DNA from: Neoconidiobolus thromboides FSU 785
Lineage: Eukaryota > Entomophthoromycota > Entomophthoromycetes > Entomophthorales > Neoconidiobolaceae
Assembly: GCA_025603075.1 (NCBI GenBank)
Contig: MU626438.1
Coordinates: 1-38,940 of the forward strand
Length of the DNA stretch: 38,940 nucleotides
Direction: 5' to 3'
Shown here in pieces: positions 10,463 to 22,900 of the stretch. The position numbers and the translations under genes were made by a program. Position 1 is the stretch's first letter, and every line of letters begins with the position of its first letter. The notes below the pieces were generated by a model that was given only the letters and a program-made list of their open reading frames with translations, was not told where the DNA came from and did not search any database.

Positions 10463-11749
10463 TCACTGTTGGCCACATTGAACCCCAGAATAGCACTGTG
10501 ATGAACTATCAGGTAAATTACTAGGTCGGTTGTCGTTTTCATCATTTTCTTTTGAACGGGAGGAATTTACATCAGATAAAACCACTTCCTCGTACTTTTC
10601 CAAATTTGATATTGGTTCTTCAGGTGGTAGCAATTGTGATAAAAGCTCAAGATTATTAGGAGTAAGCCAATAGGGAGATGGGAATTCAATGTCAAATTTA
10701 ACATACAAATCGCCTTTTTCTAATTGATGATAGATGGGCATTCCTTCACTTTGAACAATCTTAGTATCGCCTAAAAAACATTAGTATATCTATTATTGAT
10801 AATATTACAATCATTTACCTGATTTGTTTATTTCTCCAGGAAGAACCGATAGCAATAATTCTCTGCCATCTAAATGTTTGATTACTATCCGACCACCACA
10901 TAAAGCTGTTGACAACTTTATTTTAACTTCACAGTGTAAATCACTGTTTTTTCTAACAAATTTTTCATGAGGTTTTTGTTCGACGACAAATATTATAGAA
11001 CCAGGAACTAAGGAAGGTGCTTGATCTCCTTCTCTTTCAAAGATAATACGCTGTTTATCAACCATGCCCTTTTCAATATTTACACGAAATATCTTTTTTT
11101 GATTAATTATTCGACGACCGTTACAAGCCTCACATTGATTTTTTCTTAATGGAACTTCGCCTCTTCCTTTACAATCTATACAAGCAACTTTCACTTTTTG
11201 TAGCATTGGACCCACCGTTCTATACTTTGAAATAAATCGTGTCATATTACAAGTCGAGCAAGGTTCCATATCAACTGAAGTATTATAAAACTCATTACAG
11301 TTTTGACATATAGCATCTTTGTTTAACTTTGGGTAGAAAACTTTTCCATTATATAAATCTTCTAAGGAAACTCTCAAAATATGAGCTACATCTTTGCCCT
11401 TTTTAGGTGACATGTTTTTATTAAATCCGCTATAATGGCACTTGAACTCTCTTTCTTTACCATTATTTGAGGTGAACAATTGAGAAAACAAATCATCTGA
11501 TACTGAGTTTGGGTTATTATACTGCTTTTTTATATTTGTTTCATTATTTATTGTTGATCCCTCTAAATTTATCAAAGTTTCATAGGCATTCGAAATCTCT
11601 TTAAATTTATCCCCAGCAGTTGGATTTTTATCAGGGTGATATTCTTTTGCTAACTTATAATAAGCGTTCTTTAATTGAGATTGTGTACACCCTGGCTTTA
11701 CATTTAATACTTGATATAAATTAGTGTTGTTTTCCATAATATTGATCAT
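10463..11749 (-). CDS. Type I J-domain co-chaperone, Ydj1/DNAJA-like, with CaaX tail (2 exons)
   Basis: Exons 11749-10819 and 10770-10463 with a 48-nt intron; 412 aa, against 409 in yeast Ydj1. It recruits and stimulates Hsp70. The J domain is N-terminal ([19 protein letters not shown], then YHPDKNP with the HPD triad near residue 40). A short Asn/Ser linker replaces the usual Gly/Phe region. The zinc-binding segment has four CxxC pairs (CQNC, CSTC, CIDC, CEAC), of which only the last two keep the CxxCxG form. The C-terminal client-binding domain ends GVQCGQQ, matching the GVQCxxQ tail of Ydj1/DNAJA proteins, so CGQQ is probably farnesylated. A second in-frame ATG at 11737 is also possible as start. 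Divergent but apparently intact. Confidence 0.9.
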
Positions 11750-11801
11750 TTATTTATATAACTATTAAAAGATTAAAATTTAATTTTTAGCTTTTTTTTG
11801 T

Positions 11802-12031
11802 TTATTTATACAGATTATTGGAAACTTTGTTTATCCGGAAATCCCATCCTTGATGTTCTACTAAAGAATTCTTACTAAATTGTCTCATATCCTTAATTGA
11901 TTTCACTTTTGTATAGCGAATTATTGATCTTCAAATAAAATTAAACTCTAATTTGTTAGCTTGAATAAGAAACATTACTTTATTTGTAATTCATCTGATA
12001 TAGCATATGGAGGAAAATTGTCACAATTCAT
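11802..12031 (-). CDS. Possible 59-aa protein (2 exons), unrecognised
   Basis: Exon 12031-11979, a 50-nt GT-AG intron (11978-11929) and exon 11928-11802 join in frame to 59 residues, starting MNCDNFPPYAISDELQIK and ending RINKVSNNLYK. The intron has the size and ends of the window's other introns, and the exon sequence is less AT-biased than its surroundings. The stop lies 52 bp upstream of the DnaJ start on the same strand. I do not recognise the family. It could be a genuine small gene, the 3' end of a longer gene with unseen upstream exons, or a relic. Confidence 0.4.
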
Positions 12032-12574
12032 TTAATAAGCTTTGTCCCGCATAAAAAAAAGTTCCTTCTTGCAAAAGTTCGGGTTAAGGTAGCTTTTAAA
12101 TTGTAGGTAAACCGGATTATAAATTAAGCATGTTTTTTGAATTTTGAAATATGAAAACCTCAAATGTTTTAAACATAGTTAAATATAATTTTGACAAATA
12201 TGTTTTTAGGATAAATTTAATTCCAAGTACTCATTTAATTTAGAAGTTTACCAATATTGATATAACCTATCTTTTGTTTGTTATAGCTTATAACGATTAT
12301 TTGTAAGATTAATTATAGAGAAATCTCGCGCTTTTAAATACCGCCTTAGTTAAACTATACATCCAACCTGCTAGTTTGATAATATATTAAGCAGTATTTA
12401 GTAGGACTTGGAATGTCAATGTTTATAATTCATTCTTTTTAAAAATATAAATGATTTAATTTTAATTTTAATTTTAACTTAATCTTCTATAATTTAAAAC
12501 TAATAATTAATCAAAATAGTTTTATTCTGATTTATAACTGACATTTGGGAAAAGACTGTTAGAAATATAACATA
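12032..12574. other. Gene-free stretch
   Basis: About 540 bp. No coding frame or repeat recognised other than homopolymer-rich AT sequence. Confidence 0.5.
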
Positions 12575-12672
12575 TGGGGATGTATTTTTGTATTTAAGAA
12601 TTTTATTAACAATTTTTCCACTCAAATAGCACTTAAAAGATGGAAAAAGTAATGAAGCCAAAAACATCACCA
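12575..12672 (-). mobile_element. MITE copy 5
   Basis: Begins TGGGGATGTATTTTTGTATT after a TA and keeps the inner TTTTTCCACTC and GATGGAAAAAG arms. Its far end reads CATCACCA followed by CA rather than TA. Confidence 0.85.
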
Positions 12673-13386
12673 CATGATAATGTGATATATATCAATAAAA
12701 AAATATTCATTTAAATTTTACTCTAAGAGAGAAATTTTATTCAACAGTTTATAAGTATGAAACAAAGGTATATACTTCATTTTTACAATAGTTGCGGTGA
12801 AATGATATTGGAAACTGTAAACATTTATATATACTTTAACCTAAACAGTACAGATACTTTATTTCATATTGAACCGAAAGTATTAATAATTTAACGATAA
12901 ATTACTATAGCCGGTGTCTTTTATTTTAAAGAGACCAATGAATTTATCCCATACTCCTAATAATAATTTTAAGCAATTTTTCTAATTATCCGCTTAAGCA
13001 TAGATCTTCTGAATTAAATTTATCGCAAACAGAATTTTTTATTTTTAATTATGGTTATATTTCACAAACTAGTCTTAGCCTGATTAGCTCTAGATATTCT
13101 AAAAAGAATTGACAGGCCTAACTTATCAAATGTATTTAAGTAATTAAGATGACTAGCTCTGTATGACAAAACTTTGTACCAAAGTTCAAAAGCACTTAGC
13201 TACTTTGATGACTTTATTTTTATTAGATTTTTATAATAATAATATCACTACTAAGCTATTTAATAATAAACTATAGGTTGATTGTTGGGCCATCACTAAT
13301 ATCACTTTAAGGCACTTTATCCTTTTTTTCAAAAAATGTGTAAAATTCTTTACAGAAGAGTAGTTTCTAAAAAATTATACTATAAA
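12673..13386. other. Gene-free stretch between MITEs
   Basis: About 710 bp of AT-rich sequence with no recognisable gene. Confidence 0.5.
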
Positions 13387-13481
13387 TGGGGATGTATTTT
13401 TTTGTTTAAGAATTTTACTAATAATCTTTCCACTTAAATAATGCTTTAAAAAAATGGAAAGTAATGAAATCAAATATCCCA
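13387..13481 (-). mobile_element. MITE copy 6 (degenerate right end)
   Basis: Left end TGGGGATGTATTTTT and inner arms are recognisable. The right end has decayed to ATATCCCA. Confidence 0.75.
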
Positions 13482-13866
13482 AAATAGATATTCATGTATT
13501 TAATAATAGATTACAACTTTATAGTCATATTACTATTATTTAAATAAAATAAATAGCTTATTTTGTTATTTTTTATAGTACTATCAATCAATGTTTACGA
13601 GTTTGTTCAATTAACCTTTTATAATAAATTTTACTTACTATAATATATAGAAAAAGTTAATTTTCTTAGGATTTTATAGATATTTTGTATCTTCATATTA
13701 AACATCTTATTTAATTAAAAGATAAAAACTGATGCTTATACTCCTGTAACAAAAAACTGAAAAGCAGTTGTTTAATAATCAAACATGGTGAGAGTATTGA
13801 ATTTCATTTCTTATTTGTTTTTGATTCTTGTATAATATTAATTACTAACAAAAATAGTTGTTTATA
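13482..13866. other. Gene-free stretch between MITEs
   Basis: About 385 bp of AT-rich sequence. Nothing recognised. Confidence 0.5.
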
Positions 13867-13965
13867 TGGGGATGTATTTTTGTATTTAACAATTTTACTC
13901 AATTTTTCCACTTAAATAGCACTTAAAAGATGAAAAAAGTAATGAAACTAAAAAAATCATCCTCA
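13867..13965 (-). mobile_element. MITE copy 7
   Basis: TGGGGATGTATTTTTGTATT start with TA before it. The right end is CATCCTCA. Confidence 0.85.
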
Positions 13966-14698
13966 CATACTATATGTTTTTAGACTCGATTATCTAACAC
14001 CAAAGCATGCTAATTTTCCGCTCTTTTAAGGATTTTGAAAAAGTTTTAATTTTGCATCTGATTTTATTGCAATTATTATACTATTGCTTATCAACAAAAT
14101 TTATTTATTTTAAAAAACTGATATTGAGGTTTTAATAGAATTTAATAAAAAATAAAATTGAAATTGGAATTTTTTGCTGTGTATATAAATTAATCACTAC
14201 AAATTTTTACAATTACAATGAAAAGTATGAAAGTATAAAAGATTGCTATTCTAAAGTACACATTGCTTGTGCTTACTAAAATTATAAATTATTACCACCA
14301 TGGTATAATATTATAGCTACAAACACAAGCCTTCCAAATTTATTCAAACTTTTGCAAGTTTTCATTAGTAATTTTAGCATTTGGATTAAAAATTAGCTAA
14401 TTTGATACAAAATAGCGTAGTATTGGGTAAGAATAAAATGTAGTTGAACTTTTATTCTTTAATATAATTTTAATGGCAAGTTTGCTAAATCAAAATTATT
14501 TTTTTAATATATATATTAAAAAAATGGTATGACATATCATCCCTTTTAGATAGATAAATAGAAAATAAATAGAATTCTTAAAGAATATTAATATATGGCG
14601 TTATTTTAGCAAATTATTTATAATAGACATATATTAGTATAAAAAGAAAGTAATTGCACTCTTATTTTTATAAATTATAACCCTTAAAAATAAATATA
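13966..14698. other. Upstream region of the first M28 gene
   Basis: About 730 bp of AT-rich sequence with no gene. The promoter of the aminopeptidase gene must lie here, but no box can be singled out. Confidence 0.45.
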
Positions 14699-15802
14699 AT
14701 GAAATTTCATTTATTAAGTTTAGTTGCTATAAGTGCTGCCGTTAGTAAACCATCTCAAGGTGATTTAAGTGAAGGTAATCGTCTAGTCAAGACTTCCTTA
14801 AATGGAGCTCCAAAGTGGTTAAATTATGATCAAGTTTCAGAACTTATTAAGGAAGGGACCCATTTCATAGATATCACTGATGATAAAGAAGATAATGTTG
14901 GTATTCAAAGATCTAGCATTAAGTCGGTTTTAGATACTGAATTTGAAGTTCCATCTGATATTAGATATTGGGATTTGGTTAGAAAAGGAATTCAACATAT
15001 ATCTAAAACAAAAGCAAAATCTTTACTTACAACTCTTTCAAGCTATCATAACCGTTACTATAATGCTAGTACTGGGGTTCAAAGTGCAGAATGGATTCAT
15101 AATCAAGCAAAACTTTCCATAGATAAGCTTGGTAATGGTGCCAATATTAAGTTCTTTAATCACACTTGGCCACAGCCTTCGGTTATTGCTACAATTCCTG
15201 GATCTGATTTGAAAGATGAAGTAGTAATTATTGGGGCTCATTTAGATTCAATTAACCGTACTGAAAGAGCAACTGGCCGTGCACCTGGTGCTGATGATGA
15301 TGGTACTGGAACCGTTTCTTTGCTTCAAGCATTGAATGCTTTAGCTCAAATTAACTTTAAGCCACGTCGTACATTACAATTTCAATGGTATGCTGCTGAA
15401 GAAGTAGGTTTAAGAGGGTCACGTGCTATTGCTAAAGAGTATAGAGACAAGAATGTAAATGTTGTAACCCAACTTCAATTAGATATGAATGGCCATTTAG
15501 TCAATAGACAAATACGTATTGTAAATGATTTCACTGACCCAGAACTTAATGCTTTAGTTAAAAGACTTATTGAAGCATATACTGAATATTATTGGGTGGA
15601 TGGTAAATGTGGCTATGGGTGCTCAGATCATGCTTCATGGAATGAGCAAGGTTACCGATCTGCATTCCCATTAGAAGATAAATCAACACCATACATTCAT
15701 ACCGAAAATGACACAGTTGCAAATGTTAACTTTGATCATTGGTACCAATTTGCTCGTTTAGGACTTGCATATACGATTGAATTATCTGAACCAAGAAATT
15801 AA
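14699..15802 (+). CDS. Secreted M28 zinc aminopeptidase (leucyl aminopeptidase-like)
   Basis: Single exon, 367 aa. The N-terminus MKFHLLSLVAISAAV is a signal peptide and a short pro-region follows. The M28 di-zinc site is complete: His181 in GAHLDSIN, bridging Asp199 in PGADDDGTG, catalytic Glu234 and Glu235 in AAEEVGL, Asp262 in QLDMNG and His334 in YIHTENDT. The CGYGCSDHASW segment carries the cysteine pair conserved near the active site in fungal Lap1-type enzymes. It should release N-terminal residues from peptides outside the cell. The divergent-family copy at 23934 has the same layout. The neighbouring minus-strand AAAP carrier fits use of the released amino acids. Confidence 0.95.
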   Translation: MKFHLLSLVAISAAVSKPSQGDLSEGNRLVKTSLNGAPKWLNYDQVSELIKEGTHFIDITDDKEDNVGIQRSSIKSVLDTEFEVPSDIRYWDLVRKGIQHISKTKAKSLLTTLSSYHNRYYNASTGVQSAEWIHNQAKLSIDKLGNGANIKFFNHTWPQPSVIATIPGSDLKDEVVIIGAHLDSINRTERATGRAPGADDDGTGTVSLLQALNALAQINFKPRRTLQFQWYAAEEVGLRGSRAIAKEYRDKNVNVVTQLQLDMNGHLVNRQIRIVNDFTDPELNALVKRLIEAYTEYYWVDGKCGYGCSDHASWNEQGYRSAFPLEDKSTPYIHTENDTVANVNFDHWYQFARLGLAYTIELSEPRN

Positions 15803-16184
15803 ATAGTTCTCAGGCGCGGTATTTGGTTTCGAATATAGCTATAATAAATTTAATAATTTTTAAATATAAATTATTTTTCACTTTTTTAAACTCAAAGTAT
15901 CCATTTTAGAATTCTATAATTGAAAAATTAAACCTACTGTTTTTTTATTATTTTTCATACAAAAATATATCCCTATATAATTTTAAAAGAGTTATTAGTC
16001 AAATGATGAAATAAAAAGGTCATACTATATCTTTTAAGGGATGACTAAACTATTTATATAGTATTTGCATTATCGATGAGCTGGTATTTAATTTTTATAA
16101 TTAGAAGGTATTAGAAATTGTAAAATTATAAGATTAAACTAAATCTCATATATATGTTTATAATAAGATTATTTAAATTATTTA
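15803..16184. other. Convergent intergenic interval with a MITE end remnant
   Basis: 382 bp between the M28 and AAAP stops. ACAAAAATATATCCCTATA at about 15958-15976 resembles the right terminus of the MITE family, but no body is left. Confidence 0.45.
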
Positions 16185-17583
16185 TTAATGCCCAGCTGAA
16201 GTCATAACTCTAGTTCCTTCAAAATCTGCAATTAAATTTTTAACAGAATCAATTGAACCTAAAATAAGTCCCAATACTCCAACAATAACACATAATGTAC
16301 TTAAAACATATTCCCAGATTGCTCTATTTTTAAATCCAAATAATTTATAATGACATGCTAGTGGTACTAAAAAGATAATTATACAGTTGGATACCGCCCC
16401 TATCAAAGCCATGAGATCGTTGAAATATGGGACATAAATAGCAATAACTGTAAGCACAAGCCCAACTACTGTTCTTAAAATAGCTCTAAATATTAATTCA
16501 CGAGTAGCTGACATATATTTACGATCTATCTTTAACCAACTTTCTTGTTCTAAACAAAACGAACATAAATAAATAGGCGCAGCTAAAATAACGTGGAGTG
16601 TAATAACAAGATAAGCAAATATTGCACCTGCTTTATAGGATGCAGATTCTAATAAAGAATCAATTATAGGGGATTTTACATCACTTCCATATACTAAATA
16701 TCCAGCAACACCTACTATTACATACATAGTTGTAATAGTTACAATCGCGCCTAATAATACAAAATTCCAACGTTTTGGGCTCTTCATTCCAACTTCAACA
16801 TGTGGGTAAACAACATTACCACTATATGAAAATGCAATAGTAGCCATGGCCAAAGGTAGTCCCGACCACTCTACAACTTTGGTACTTGGCTGTACATACC
16901 CCACTGAGCTCATTTCCAATCCCCCTACAACAACTACTGCTATAACAACCGCAAAGGTTGCAAAGGCACCAAAAGCAGCCAACCAAGCAACTTCTTTTAA
17001 AGTTTTCAATAAAGTAGTTGGTATGATAATTATAATACCAGCTAATAAAGTCCAAATTTGTTGAGACAATATTTCAGTATTATTGTTAAGATTTGTAGAA
17101 ACCTTATGAATATTTAGTCCAGTTAAAAGTATATAAAGACAAGCACACGAAAGCAAAATAGAATAGTGAAATACTTTGACAAAATATCTTCCAAATTTAC
17201 CAAAAGCAGCTTCTCCAATATCAGGAAACTCTTCTAGTCTTTCACCTCTATTAAAAATAATAAATAAATGTTTAAATGATATTATATAATAATACTTACG
17301 GTTTGTAATAAAGGCACTCAATTAGTAATTTTCCTGTATACATAGCTAATATTGCAGCAATAAAAAATAGAACCAGTGTTACCCAACCACCAGTATGTAT
17401 AGCATAAGGCAATCCTAAAGTTCCGGTACCAGCAACAACACACACTATGTTAAAGTAAGCTCCAAAGCTAGACCCTGTACGATGTTCATCTTGCTTATTA
17501 CTTGTAATTGACTTTTCACAAGCTACTTGATTTACTTCCGAGTTAAATTCATTACTGATTTCACTACCATGATCTTTCCCCAT
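16185..17583 (-). CDS. AAAP-family amino acid transporter A (2 exons)
   Basis: Exons 17583-17300 and 17247-16185, intron 52 nt; 448 aa. It belongs to the Aa_trans (AAAP/AVT) family of proton-coupled amino acid carriers. A hydrophilic N-terminus of about 45 residues precedes the signature first helix FNIVCVVAGTGTLGLPYA. About ten more hydrophobic helices follow, with IPTTLLKTLKEVAWLA and FSYSGNVVYPHVEVGMKSP, both conserved in all three copies here. The intron sits after LLIECLYYKP in phase 2, identical in the two paralogues. The in-frame TTG-led extension upstream is not used, and ATG at 17583 was chosen. Plasma membrane or vacuole location cannot be told from sequence, and specificity is unknown. 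Confidence 0.93.
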
Positions 17584-19917
17584 TATTTTAAATAAATATA
17601 TTATATACAATCAGTAAAAAGTTTGTTTTTTTTAAGTTTATTATAATTAATTAGATCCACATAACTTATTTATATAGTTCAATTTTTGATACATTTTAGA
17701 ATAAATCCCTGTATATGCCCTATGATCATCTATCTAATTACATCTAACATCAGTGGGTATATTTTATAAAATTAGCTATAGACTTATGATATCATTGTAT
17801 CTAAATGAGGACTCTTTTGGTCAATTTTAGTTAAAGTCACCTGCTTAAATAAAGAAAAGCCTAAAAGTGACATCATCATAATTAAATAGGGTTGTTTATT
17901 AGAGTTTAACAAAATGATCAGGAGATATCATTATTAAAGAATAAATAAATTAATGAGAAGTTCTACTTCAAGCCAACCAATTGTTCCCGAGAAAATTACT
18001 TCAAAATGGGCTAATGAAAAAAATTAAAATAATTCAACATTTTAAACCAGGGTTTATATACACATGATAGGATATTAATAACGCTAATTATATATAACAA
18101 TTTTAATTATAATTTGTTTCCCTTTGTAGCAGGAAAATCAATCTTTTATTTGAATCTCACTATAAGCCTACTCAACAGGTGTACATTTTTAATGTATGAT
18201 GATCAACTTTTGGAGAAAAATCGGTTATTACATTTTACTTAGCCTCAGTTAAGTAATCAACCTTAATAGCTTTATTACTTTAGAATAATTAATTATTGAC
18301 ATGTCCAATAAAGTTTTATCTTGATAAATAATTCAATGACAATATCATAATAAAAAGGGTAACTTGGCATTATGTTATTATTTTTTCTATCTATATCAAA
18401 GGATATAAGAAGTGAACAACTTGAAGATGAAACTTCAAAAAGAAAGCAATAATATACCATTCTAATGAATCTCTTGATTGTATTATATTGAAAATTTATA
18501 TATTTGTTTTAAACGGATAGTCCGGCTTTAGATTATATACTTGTCTTTAAGGTTTAATCCCGAATTTGCTTTATTACTACATTATCTGTAATATGATAAA
18601 TAAGATTTGTTGATGTTATTCTATAAATTTTAATCATGGTCAATTCTATTAGCAAAACCATGACATCATTTTAATTTCGAGTATTATTTGACATAATTTT
18701 AATAAATAAAAATAGATAGAAATAAATATATAGCTATATTTCTAGAATTTTCTTTTAATCATCCAGCATAACATTATCATTTATCAAAATTTTGTATACT
18801 ATAATCATAAAGTGTTAAATTAAAATATCTAAAGTGCTATTCCAATTGAATGTTTAACTTTTGAAATATAATACAGATAGTTGAGACAAGCGCCTCTTAT
18901 TAATACAAAAACTATGGATGATAAATCCTTTTAGTATATTCTGATCAAAAAATCAAATAATATTTGTCAAAAGTTAGAAAGATTCTGATCAAAATAAAAA
19001 AGTATTCGTGAAAAAACAAAAATCAAATCTAGACAAAAAATAAGAATCATTCAAGTACTTTTATAAAAAGCGAAAAAAGTGAGCATTTAAATGACAGCTT
19101 TTATATTGATTTCTTTATATTTTAGTAAATGGCAAATCTGTTTTTTGATAAAAACATCAAGGAAAGATATGCTTATTATTTGCTTTACTAAATCCAATTA
19201 TTAGCTGACCCCGATTTTTTATTTATAAAATAACTATATATACTTTCAATAATAAGTAATGATGTCTAAATAAGCATTTTGAGAAATTAAAATTTTTAAT
19301 GTTTTTTTACATTATTTTAATAGTATGATATTAAACTTAGATTATACTATATCCTTTATAATTGGTATAATTTGAAGCATACCTTTCACATAAATATACA
19401 AGAAATGCAAAATCTTATTGCAAATAATATATGCCTCTATGCTAATAGAATAAAGAGATATCAAAAATTCAAACCAGCAACCAGAAGTTAAGAGTGTGGA
19501 GAAATCAGATAGTGACCAGTTTTTATAAAAACCAATGAATCACTTCGATATTCAAATGGTTTTTAGCTGGCATTTAATGGACTGCTTCGGTTGAAATAAT
19601 TTTATTATGATATTATATAAAAAATAGGCTTATAAAGTAATATGAGTTAATTTATTGTTATTAAAAATCCTTAAAGTATTTCAATAACAAATGTCTATTT
19701 ATAATATCAATAAATGTAAAAGATTCCATTACTATGAATAATGGCTAATTAGTAATGATTTTAAGTAAATGACCAATGAAATTTTACCGTTATTTAGCAC
19801 CATGATTTCATGACAAGAAAAATTAGGTTTGGAAGCATTTTTAATAGCGATTAAGGTAATATATCTTATAAATAACTTTTTATATTTAATAAATCAAAAT
19901 AAATAGAAAAAATTATA
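17584..19917. other. Long gene-poor interval
   Basis: 2.3 kb between divergent genes. Two scraps look slightly coding: a 24-codon frame at 17953-18027 (starts MRSSTSSQPIVPEK) and a frame ending ...EDETSKRKQ near 18452. No splice sites join them to anything, so they are not called. No MITE, tRNA or retroelement was recognised. Confidence 0.5.
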
Positions 19918-22900
19918 ATGATAAAGAAAAATGATATTGTTGTTTTGGAAATTTTGGCAATACAAGGGCGTAATTTACCTAACAAAGATTTTTTTAAAAA
20001 GCAAGATCCATTTCTAACCTTTCATATTGGTGAACAAGTACATCGTACCAAAGTTGATAAAAACGGTGGAACAAGACCAGAATGGAATAACAGGTTAAGA
20101 TTCGAGAGATTACGTGACCCTGTAGAAACTATAATGAAAATAAAATGTTTTGATGATGAATGGAAGAGGAAAGAGCAATTTATTGGTGAGTGTGCAGTTG
20201 ATTTAGGGCCTGTTTATAAAACAGGTGAATGCGATGGATGGTTTAAATTGTATGATCGAGGTAATCCAGCAGGTGAGGTTTATTTAGAACTAACCTTTTA
20301 TACCCAAAATGGTATCGCCAAAAAATATGCACAGGGAGTTGAAACATTAGCAATGGTACCTGAGGTTAAAACTTCACCGCCTAGCAAGCCTATTACTGGG
20401 CCTCAGCCAATAAACTCTCCAGGAAATACTGTTAAAGCAAATAATATAGATAGTTTGAATAATCAAAAAACAACACTTGATGATAAAAATCAAACTGAGG
20501 TAGTTGATTTAGAAAAAGTTCAACCAGTAAATGTCGTTCAAACACCCTCCAACATTCAGGATATGTCAACTCCAGATATCCCAAACGTTAATGCTATCAG
20601 TTCTGTCAAAGTTGATGAGACCCATAGCGGTCAAGAAGAAAAAATTGATAATGAAAAAAGTTCAAATTCAAAGCCAGAGGGTGTTGTTATTAACCAAAGT
20701 TCAACTGTCGAGGGTCTAACTCAGAGTTTGCAGAGTATAAACATTAATGATCAAGCAAGTTCACCAAATACTTCAGAGGATAGCAACCAACATCCTAATA
20801 AGATAGTTTCGGGGATAACTGGCAATATTGGAGAAATTGCAGCTCCTTTGAAAGCCAACGACTTTACCCCACCATCAGATAACACAGGAAGTATAAAAAA
20901 CGAATCTAAAAATCATCTTAATCCATCTCAGCCTTCAGAAGGTAATATGATAAATCAATATCATAATCAAGCAGTAGATCATCATCAACAAAAGCTAGAA
21001 GAAGCAAAACAAACCGATGTCCAGATAGTAAATGAGCCTTATATACCCGCACATATAAGTGCAAACGTAGCAGCTGGAATAGCAAATGCTGCAGCATCAA
21101 ATGCTCACTTTAACCAAAATGAAGTTACTACAACACCAAGTGATATACCACAATCTAGTTTCCAGGCACAATTGAAAGCACAACTTGAAGCAAGAAAAAA
21201 CAAACAAAATTTACAACATGTAACAAATCAAGATAATGTTTCAACACATCCACATTTAGTTGAGAATGAGGTACCATCTAACGATAGAATTAACTCATCT
21301 ATAAATAACACTGAGAATCAAATATCAAGTCCCCAAGTAAGTCAAATGTATCCTATAAACATCAGCCCAACTACTCAGGTGAATCATGTGACTCAAGCAC
21401 AAAATAACCCAATTTATAATCCACTTCAAATTCATCAAAATACACATGATATCCAGCTAAATAGCCAAAAAGTAAATCAAGAGCAATTCAGCCAAGATCA
21501 TCACGCTAAACTGATATCCAATAATGCTATAGTTGCTGAAACACATTCAATTACTAGTCAAGAACAAAACCCAGCCTTGAATGAAAATCATGCTCCTTCA
21601 ACTGTAACTAGCCCCCAGAACCAAGTATATCAAAATATAGTACCGGTGGGTCAACAAGTTCATACACAAAATACTGTTTATAATACAGATAATAGTACAT
21701 CAATAAACCAACCTTCTTCAAGTTCCCACCAAGCTCAAACTTCAGCTGAAAATATAGTCACCAATCAACTGCAGCCATCAATGGACCAACAAATCCAAGC
21801 TATCCCAGATAGCCTTGTTCAAAGCACTCATATATCTCAGACACCCTTAACTCATCCCATCAATCAAAATGTGACCAATAATCAAAGTTATCCAATTTTG
21901 TCGACAGCTAAGCCACAGCAACAGGCACATATCCAGGCCCACGTGGTGTCACAAACTCAGGATATAGTGACACAAGCTCAAAACGTAACCAGTAATCAAG
22001 GTCACTCAATTCTACCAACAGTTGAACCACACCAACAGATATATACTCAAGCCCATAATGTATCGCCACAAACACAAAATATAACTAGTAATCAAAGTCA
22101 ACCAATTTCATCGACAGCTGTATCACAGCAACAGGTGCATGTTCAAACTCATAATATACCACCACAGCCTCAAAGCAGCATATCTGGAAGCCAAAATTCA
22201 AGTTTATATCAAAACCAAGTCAATCAAAGCTCACCTCCTATTGACCATTATAGTCAACAAAATCAAGGGCAGGTACCTTATAAACCAGTTCAACACCAAA
22301 ACTCAATAAATAATAATGAATTGAACTATAACCAAAATACAAATATACCACATTCATTACAAATATCTACTAATACTACACAGGTGTATGCTAACAATAG
22401 TCAAAGCCAACCACATTTATCTTCTCATCCTACTACATCAGTTACCCAAGTTAATATCCATGGGCAAGCACAAACCGTATCCCAATTGAATCATAGTATA
22501 ACTGGAAAGCCCAATATGGATTCACCTATAGGCTCTCCTTATTATACGACCCCATATTATAATAGCAGCTCATATCAATCTCCTGTTTACAACAATAATG
22601 AGACATTGACAGGAGGAGGAGTATATAATACTGGACCAATCTATCCTCCAGCAATCAATTATACTGAAGTACAACAACAGCCCCTTGGTTTTGTATTCAA
22701 TCAAGTTTACCATCCACCTCCGGCAATGGCATATCCGCCTAACAAATATAGCACTAACAATACTTTTGCACCACAACCTCCAGTATCAGTAAGTAATTAT
22801 ATTCCTAATAGTAATACCAATACAAACAACTATACCCCTAATACCAATAGTTATAACAATTACAATCATAACAGCAATAGTTATAGTAGTAGTCATAGTC

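Noticed and set aside
17953-18452. Two coding-like scraps (MRSSTSSQPIVPEK... and ...EDETSKRKQ)
   Set aside because: No donor or acceptor pair joins them and neither resembles a known family.
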